Made by a program: the position numbers and the translations under genes. A DNA stretch of 64,000 nt from Notospermus geniculatus (taxonomy: Eukaryota > Nemertea > Pilidiophora > Heteronemertea > Lineidae): contig NMRB01000261.1 in NCBI GenBank assembly GCA_002633025.1, positions 418,492 to 482,491 of the forward strand, written 5' to 3'. The notes below the pieces were generated by a model that saw only the letters and a list, made by a program, of their open reading frames with translations, was not told where the DNA came from and ran no database searches. Positions 12,001 through 21,000 of the stretch are shown here, one piece after another (the first letter of the stretch is position 1; each line of letters begins with the position of its first letter).

Positions 12001-15000
12001 TGCCCTCTGGCGGGGGACCCTGCCGTATTTCTGAAAGGGTGTACAGCGAAGCATTATGAGGGCAACAGACCAGTCTACTTTTGTCAAATGTAACTATATT
12101 TATTTGTACAAAATACATGTCATCATATGTCATGTAAACCACATTACATTTCCTGCCATAGTGCACCACATACCACAACAAGAGATAAAAAAATGTTTTT
12201 GAAAAAGAACATTGTTGTATCACATATCATCATGTCTACCGTCAGCAGAATACATGCATTAATAACTGAATATATGTATTTAAAAACAATCTTCTGTACG
12301 GCATATTACTCATTTACGTCATTATGATTCATACAGAACATTTTGGAAAAAAATGTGCGCCCATTAACGTAATAAAGCGGAGTCGCCCGTGTTATTTATA
12401 CACATGGAGAATAACACCCACTCCATGTGACTAAGCCTTCCGAATGACACTTCGCAATAGCAAACAACTTTTTTAATTGTTCTATCAAGTCTGTACATTG
12501 CGCAGAATGGATTTTATAAGTTTTTAACAAACTATGGTGTAAGTTTTCAGACAGAAGCAATGAATGTGAAAGGAATGGTGGTCCCTGAACCTCCATGAGA
12601 AAAGGGTGAAACTGAGTAGTTCCCCTCATCGCTTTCTGAATGAGAAGGTGTGATCAGCTGTATCATCAAACATAAAATAAATATGCATGGCCTGATAAGA
12701 TGCCATGATGTTATACAGCGATGGGTCCATCTTTATTCTCATCTCATGCGACAGACATTACCATAGAAGCACAGAAAAATGTGGCGTACAAATGACAGGA
12801 GTAGTCCTCTCAACGACGGGGGTGGCAACACGGCAACTCGGGCGGCCAATAATGCTAATCGCGAAAATGTCAACAACAGATAGAGATCACACACACTGTG
12901 ACTTTTTTGTTGCATAATGCATATTCTGTGATACGCAAGAGTAGCGTCACAATCTGTGAATGTGTGAGTTGATGATTCGTGTCAAAGGATGAATGTCCAG
13001 CCATTTTTCAATATTCGATGCTGAAAAATGTTTACTACTGGCCAATGTTCACACCATAGAAGACTATGTTCACACCACACAAGTCAATGTTCACACCATA
13101 CAAGTTTCATTCAGCACAAAAGGGTACATCCTGTCTAGGATGGGAGGTAACTCAACAAGGGGGTTATTTTCCCAGCTAGAGGTGGTGTTCACTGTCATCT
13201 GAAGAATCTTAGTAAAGTGTCTTGCCCAAGGATGCTCAAGATTCAAACACGGATATGAATTCAGAAACTCAAAGTTGCTGGCACTTTGTGCTTCATTGCG
13301 AGATATAAGCCTATAGATAAATACTTGTTCATGACCAGTTCTGAAATTCCAAATCTGCCGACGGAAGCGCGTTTGTCAAACTCCTAGACCCGTTCAACGC
13401 CCCGAGGGACGGCACTCGCCAGAAAAGGCAAAAGCACGTTGATGACTTTCTGTGTCACTAGGAGATGTATGTAGATGAACAAGAGAGATAGTCCCCACAT
13501 TCCTCATACTATACCGCGTTACTTTCAGTCAATACCAAGCGAACACACAGAAGCTTTGTAGGCAACCAGCAGAATTCAATATGGTTGCCTTGGTAACCGG
13601 TAGCATAGTAGATTACCCAGTGTCAGTTTAATTTAAATAATACATGGTGATATAGGCAGTGGAACCTTGTGTATGACAGTATGGGGAGTTCTGTCTGCCT
13701 CTGCACAGTGACCCAACACTGGTCGGTTACAGACTTCGGAAGCTGGCGTTGGACAAGATAAAGTCCACGCCGCCTCCGTATGACCTCACTCTGGTCTGTT
13801 ACAGACTTTTGAACACAGTGTTGGACAGTATCTCTGCTTCCACTTGACCTCACTCTGGTCCGTTACAGACTTTCAAACACAGTGTTTGACAGTATCTCTG
13901 CCTCCACTTGACGTCACTCTGGTAGACTTTTGAACACAGTGTTTGACAGTATCTCTGCCTCCACTTGACCTCACTCTCGTCTGTTACAGACTTTTGAACA
14001 CAGTGTTTGACAGTATCTCTGCTTCCACTTGACCTCACTCTGGTCTGTTACAGACTATCAAACACAGTGTTTGACAGTATCTCTGCCTCCACTTGACCTC
14101 ACTCTGGTAGACTTTTGAACACAGTGTTTGACAGTATCTCTGCCTCCACTTGACCTCACTTTGATCTCTTACAGACTTTGGAACACAGTGTTTGACAGTA
14201 TCTCTGCCTCCACTTGACCTCACTCTGGTCTGTTACAGACTTTTGAACACAGTGTTTGACAGTATCTCTGCCTCCACTTGACCTCACTCTGTTACAGACT
14301 TTGGAATGTATCTCTCCCTGTGTGTGACAAAATAGAGGCAACTGTGATGGACATGTTCCTGTCTTTTCATTTTCAGTGAGGAAACATAAAAGAAAGTCCT
14401 AAATAATTCATTTCATCCCAAATGTTGTTAGACAACATTTTCATAACTATTTGCCTGACTCAATGAACAAGCATCAAAGCTTATACATTAGATATAAGTA
14501 CTATTCACACAACACACAGAAATAACATTTAGTCGTGTACACCAGGACCAATAATGTTGCTTGTTCAGCGCATACCGGTAGTTCATGCTCGTTACATGAA
14601 ATTTACAAGTAATTTTTTCACGAAGTATGTCAAATGGCCATCCAGATGAGAGCGAACTCAAAGAGCCAGAGCAAACAGTAGCTGCAGATGCACTCAAGCT
14701 CGAACTGGATGACCTTCCGAACAAGAGGTGCCTAGGCCATGCACTCAGCTGTACCAACACTAACCTTGTTCGATCGCACTGTAATCTTTCCACCACATCT
14801 TGCGCAGGACTTAAGGTTGCAATAAGTACAAGTATGTCCGACTCCATCGGCAAATTTCGTCTTGTGGCATATGTCGCAGACTGCGCCGAGATTGCCCTGC
14901 ACCTGTGATGTCTGCACGCGGGTGTCGTTAAGTTTCTTGACCTGTTGTTCCGTCTTTTTAAGCTCATCTTGAAGATTCCTTGAAAAAAAATAAAGACAGC

Positions 15001-18000
15001 TATGGTTAGAAGCAAGTCAGATACAATCCGGTCAAAGGAAATTCTCACTTTGACTGCCTGAAAGAAATAAGCATCAAATTCACTACCAATGAGGAATTCG
15101 CAAACTTCTGCCACTTGGAGGCGTTGTGAGCAGTTTTACCTCTTTTTCAGCATTTCGTCCCTGTTGCACTGCATCAAGGACACCGTGAAATGACGTTATT
15201 ACATTTCTTTGCTCTGTTTTTAACATCTTTGGTACCACCACTCAAAGTGCCGCCCTGGCAGGATAGAAGCCAAGCAGGTTGTAGTCTACCACGATACGAA
15301 ATTTGGGACATTTTATCAGTGGCCATGTATTGATGTATGTATTGGATGTTGCTGTTCAGTTAGTACATATTTCAGTTTAGTTCTATGTCAATTTATTTGT
15401 CTCCTTTCGCTCAGAAGTCATTTTGATTTCTTGTTGCTCATCTGCAGAAAACTGTCTTAAAATGACAAGCCTGACGACGAAATTGAAGACCCCAGGGTGA
15501 CGTGACTCAGAGGAGGATAGAGGATGTACCGGTACTGTACATTTCTTTACAAAAAATGAACAATGCAAGAAACACATGATACAAATAACCATGCAAGCAA
15601 CAAAACTAAAAGTCTTCATTCGCTTCGTGGAAAGGTGAAGAAGGATAGATGAATATTGAACTTGAGATGATTCAGAATGGAAGAAATGACCTTGTCACAA
15701 GGAGAGAGAGAAAACAAAACTTTGAAAATTCAATCACAAACACGAAGAACAAGGCACAAGTCATCTTCTTTCAAAGAAAGTTAATAAAAGGGCATTCTAG
15801 GGAAACCTTTGTCACTTTCACATGCTGTAGGCTTGGGTACAAGCTTCCATATGTGTCTTCCAATGGTGGAAGTATCTCCCTCAAGATCAGGGGGGCGTAC
15901 GATTGGTTCTAGTAACAGCTCTATGCTGTACTACTACATACACAGTCGTGTAGAGAACAGCTGGTATTCCAGCTGGCCATCCTCCCCCTGATCCTGAGCG
16001 GAGATACTGTCTTTCACCACTGGAGGCAGACCTATGTGGAAGGTTTCAAGACGCTACTCCACATGGAGTTTTCTCACATGAGTTGGCTCTCTATGGGCAA
16101 CCCAACCATAGAAACAAACTCTGGGCAGTTGTTTGCATCAATGGTTGATATTTATAAAAGCTAGCAAATGCTTTTACTTCAAATTTTATAGTACCGCACA
16201 CAGGGTTTCCGCCAGAAAAAAAAATGAGGGTACGGACCAAAAAAAATTTTTTTTTGAAAAAAAATTTTTTTTTGAAAACTTTTTATTTTTATTTTTATTT
16301 GTTTATTTTGGTTTTAAACGATGTTTAGTGCCATTTTAGGCGTATTTTGAAGCATAAAATCACTTTCCATCGTGAAATATGATGTTAAATGGTGAAAAAC
16401 AATGAATACTGCTGATAAATATGTGAATTTATCAAATTTTTGAGGGTACGGATCCGTACCCTGGAAAAATTTTAGGGTACGGAATTTTACCCATTTTACC
16501 CTCTGGCGGAAACCCTGGCACATTTACATTTGGGCATTCCTGTGCAAATCTTAATTAAAAGCATTTGCTAACTTTTCTGAATCCCAGCCATTGGCCCAAG
16601 AACAAGGAAAGCAACATTGGTGTATAGACCATTCTCAAACTCGCAGATCTGCACACTTCCGCTGATATCTCAACCATAACCTCGAACTAAAACTGGCTGA
16701 CGTGATGCCATCCATGATTCAGCAATGGTCGAGTCTGACGCTACGTCTTCGACGTCACTGTCGTGGGGTTGTCTGCGTACGTCATTCAGTTTCTAACCGA
16801 GGTTATGGTTGAGATTTCGGCGGAAGTGTGCAGATCTTTCTCGTTTGCGTCAGTTTGAGAACGGTCTATTGCCCATAGAGAGCAAACTCGGACAAGAAAA
16901 CTATCACGTGGCGCAGTGTCTTTATGATATGTTCAGTAAGAGGCACTCTCTACCATTTATAATTGGTGCTTCTCACCCGGGTCGACAGTTACAGCAGGTG
17001 ACTCTGCGAAGACACCAACGGCACTCTTCTTGCTCGCGCTAGATGGCGCCCGGGTCGACAGTTACAGCAGGTGACTCTGCGAAGACACCAACGGCACTCT
17101 TCTTGCTCGCGCTAGATGGCGCTACTGCTCCCCTTTAACAGTTCTTCTGATCATGCATCCTCGTTTGTGAGCGACAGCCAAGAACGAGGTGCAAACAATG
17201 GGGACGAGGTTGTTAACCATGCAATATGGAGCAATGATAAAGACAGCAACTAGGGGCCAGACTAGATTTCAAGCTATGAATCAAATTAATGGAGCAAATA
17301 GCAAGACGTAGTAGTTGATATACTTACGTCTTTTGTCTGGGAGGCAACGCAAGGGAGAAAGGGAGAGTAATTAATATTCATGACCATGTCGTCTAGGATT
17401 TGGAAGAGAGAGGCAGATTGGTGGGAAGACAAGTTGAAACTGACAAGGGCTGGTGTAATACGTGAGGCAGGAAAAGCACAATGCATCGAGTCAGAGTAAC
17501 CTGGAGCCAATGTGACATAACCACTTCTGTGTGCACTGAAAAAGAGCAACTGGCAACTTGCGTGGGCCGCAAAGAAACGCAAGCTATCATTATCAAATCC
17601 AGCATTGTTGACAACAACTTTTGAAGTTCAATACCGAATTGATGTTGAACTTCAGATAATGATTGAAAATAGGGTTTTATTGTTTTATATGTCGAGGATA
17701 TTCCTTTGGGCCAATAAATCAATCAGCATTCAATACCGCTTACTGGGATGTACAGTGCATGATATACGAACGTAAAGGTCAAACGAATAATAGTGTATTA
17801 AGACACAAAACATGGAGATTGAACCGTGCGTCTCAATGAAAAGTGGAAGGAGTGAAATGAATGATATATGTTCAAAGAGGGATTTGTTGATACTGTGTCA
17901 GCTGACGAACTTAAGGAGCCACAAAATAATGAGCAATGATATTATCTGCTGGATGCCAAAACTGCCGCAAATATCTCTCTCCCAAACAATCTGAGCTCGT

Positions 18001-21000
18001 CAAGGCAGTGTTGGTGAACACTCAAATTAAGCAATATATGTTCAAAGCAATATTATTCAACAACATGTATTGTTCAAGGCAGTATCAGTGAACAACTTGT
18101 TTTGTTCAAGGCAGTATTAGTGAACAACATGTATTGTTCAAGGCAGTATTAAGTGAACAACACTTATTGTTCAAGCCAGTATCAGTTAACGACATGTAGG
18201 CTATTGTTCAAGGCAGTATTAGTGAACAACATGTAATGTTCAAGGCAGTATTGGTGAACAACATGTATTGTTCAAGGCAGTATTCGTGACCAACATGTAT
18301 TGTTCAAGGCAGTATTAAGTGAACAACACGTATTGTTCAAGGCAGTATCAGTTGACGACATGTATTGTTCAAGGCAGTATCAGTGAACAACATGTATTGT
18401 TTGAGGCAGTATTAGTGAGCAACATGTATTGTTCAAGGCAGTATTAGTGAACAACATGTATTGTTCAAGGCAGTATTATAGTGAACAACATGTATTGTTC
18501 AAGGCGGTATCAGTGAATAACATGTATTGTTCAAGGAAGTAGCCCATTGGTGAACCCTGAGAGAGAGCAATGTGTATTGCCAACAGTACTGGTGAACTTT
18601 CAAAGAAAAATGTGTGTTGCCAAAATGCAATGAACTTGAGCAGTGTGTATTTCAGAAAGCAGAAATCCTACTTTTGAGAGCTATTTTCTCAAAGTAGACA
18701 AAGATAATGAAATTTCTCATAACTTGATCAAACTCCATGTGAATCATATTCCCAGGAATCAAGAACTGCAATAAAGAAAGTGTTATCTTTATGGATGTTG
18801 GACTGTAGGCTATGTCAAAAATATCCCACAAATATTGACTCTCTGGCATTGGGATCTCCAATTTGAGACTAACCTTTGGGCAGTCTGCTACGCAGCATAG
18901 GCAGAGGTCAGATGTCAGGCGATTTCACTTTGGCGGAACCGGAAACACGGAACGCCTCGCACCTCCGGGTTGATGATATTGACCTTTGGGATGCTCCCCA
19001 TTCAACAAAAAACTCTACCTGGGACATGAGGGGTAGTCTCAGAATGCATCATACAGGACAATCTCAGTTTTGTTCATAGCGCCCTTAAAAGGCCTATGTT
19101 GAACAAGGGGAATAGGAACTAGAACGAAGTGATCAAACTGTGATCCATCCACGTCAAAAATCTACAACATCCTCACTGAATTTTTTTCATCATTTTTCAT
19201 TCAGAGAATGCTTCCATTTCTGAGTACGGCAGGGCCAACCTACCAGCACTCAGAAACATCCGCATTTTGAACAGAAATGCTTACCAAGAGGATTATGGGT
19301 CTCTGCCTCCTGGAGATATTGTTCTTCAAGGAACAATTCTCCATAACAACAGCGAGAGAAACCTTTTGTGGGTGGACCACGTGGGCGAGCCATCGCTCCT
19401 AGAGCAAAACGCTGGCAAGATGAAAGGTCATACGTACACGAAGCCAGGCACTGAGGTATCACCTGATCTTGTGTAGGGGCATTATGCAGAATCTATATTG
19501 TGATGCACTAATGTGATAAAATCCAATATTTTAGCAAAAACAGTGGATCTGGGTATGATTTCTCTTTGAAGCATATGCTTGTAACACAACTTTTACAGAT
19601 GATCAGGCATCAGGCCACTGAAAACCGCTTGATACAACTCCAAGTCCCAAACAAATAGAGTGGACTTTGTACTCAATTTATAGGGCCAAGGGTGGTTCCA
19701 AAAATGACTAGGTTAGAAATCATGGGCCGATTTCACAAAGGGTGTTTAAGACTTAGACGCGTGTAACTTCATCAAATGCATGGTGGAAGTGCGTGCATTT
19801 AGTGAAGTTACACGCGTCTAAGTCTTAAACACCCTTTGTGAAATCGGCCCCATATTTCTAACCTTAGTTCTTATTTCATATTTCTAACCTATTTCTTCAT
19901 TCTTTTTTAATTGATCTGTGGGGGATGGGTTGCCGGGCCCCCAGCATAATGGAATCCATGTCTGCCACCAATGAGGTTGCGGGTTCAACCATGCCAGTGG
20001 TAGAGAGGCTGATCCTTCCCCATCACCGTAGGTTCACCAGGCTCTGGTTTCCTCCTACATTACATACCGGTATTCTATCACCCAGTATTGTTTGATGAGT
20101 AGCAATAAAGCCCTTGCGCTCACAAAATGATATTAAAATTACAAATTCTTACCCTTTCAGCAAAGATCTCTTAACTCTTTCAGCCCTCGGCGATTTTTCC
20201 GCCAGGACTCCCAAGTCCTACGCAATTTTTTTTAGAAGAAAAAATGCTTCAGGATTTTTAAAAACAAACTACTCTGCCAATCTTTTATTGTTATGTAGAA
20301 AATTGGGTTTAGGGGTGGACGGATATACTCGTTCATAGGATTTGAGAATGATTTTGGCGAACGGATATATCCGTCTGTAGGGCTGAAAGAGTTAAACTTG
20401 GACAGGCATAGCTTGTTTTATGCTTGTCTCAGTCCAAACTGTATGCCCAAGAAAACCAACATTTGTTCTGCCTCATATGTTGAACAGCTTCATCAATATT
20501 TCACAGTGTAACTCTGGTTTAGAATGATCACAAATCCCAGAGAAATAAAATTATACCCAAATTTCATAATCTCACATTCTAATGGAATGAATAATAAATA
20601 TGGACAGGCCTATTCAAGTACTGTATTGGTTCACATGGAATGAACGAGAGCAGCCCCAATATGTACATTTCATCATTTAAAATCCAATAACAGATGCTTT
20701 CACTATGAATAGCGACTTTCTGCAGGACCAAATATTTTTGTCCAAATTCCGTTACCATTATCATTTCTGGGTTGGATGGGGGGTGGGGTGGGGGTGGGGG
20801 GTGGGGTCCAAGGGATAGGCAAGGGCAAATGAGCCAAAAGAGACACTGACTGAAGTGTTTTGACATCAAAGTAAAGCCATGTCACTTTCAGTTTCAGAGC
20901 TTGAAGCTCTCAATTCAGCATTTCTACTGACTCCAGTTTCCTCCTACATTTCAGGGGCCTGTTTCATAAAGTGACTTTAAGCTAATGGTACCATTAACTC

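Larger units (their letters stand above)
835..14764 (-). other. RIM intron 2 (about 13.9 kb), repeat-filled
   Basis: Separates the two halves of the RIM zinc finger. I found no convincing additional exon. It holds the inverted-repeat elements, minisatellites and SINE-like pieces listed separately. Stretches not covered by those entries (about 2761-4450, 5250-7670, 9020-9880, 12030-13720) show only AT-rich unique-looking sequence and short open frames without splice context. Confidence 0.75.
16053..16917. mobile_element. Composite inverted-repeat element containing two other MITEs
   Basis: Left end (about 16053-16100: CACATGGAGTTTTCTCACAT then GGCTCTCTATGGGCAA) is mirrored at about 16868-16917 (TTGCCCATAGAGAGC then AAGAAAACTATCACGTG). 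Between them sit two unrelated elements, 16201-16517 and 16625-16868, each with its own terminal repeats; the second abuts the outer right end. The layers imply at least three successive insertions. Confidence 0.7.

Noticed and set aside
14488-15114. 208-residue minus frame over RIM exon 2
   Set aside because: An out-of-frame shadow of the true exon at 14765-14978, whose correct frame gives the zinc finger.
5010-18545. Direct repeat arrays as CRISPR
   Set aside because: Units are contiguous without unique spacers, and the DNA is animal; these are minisatellites.
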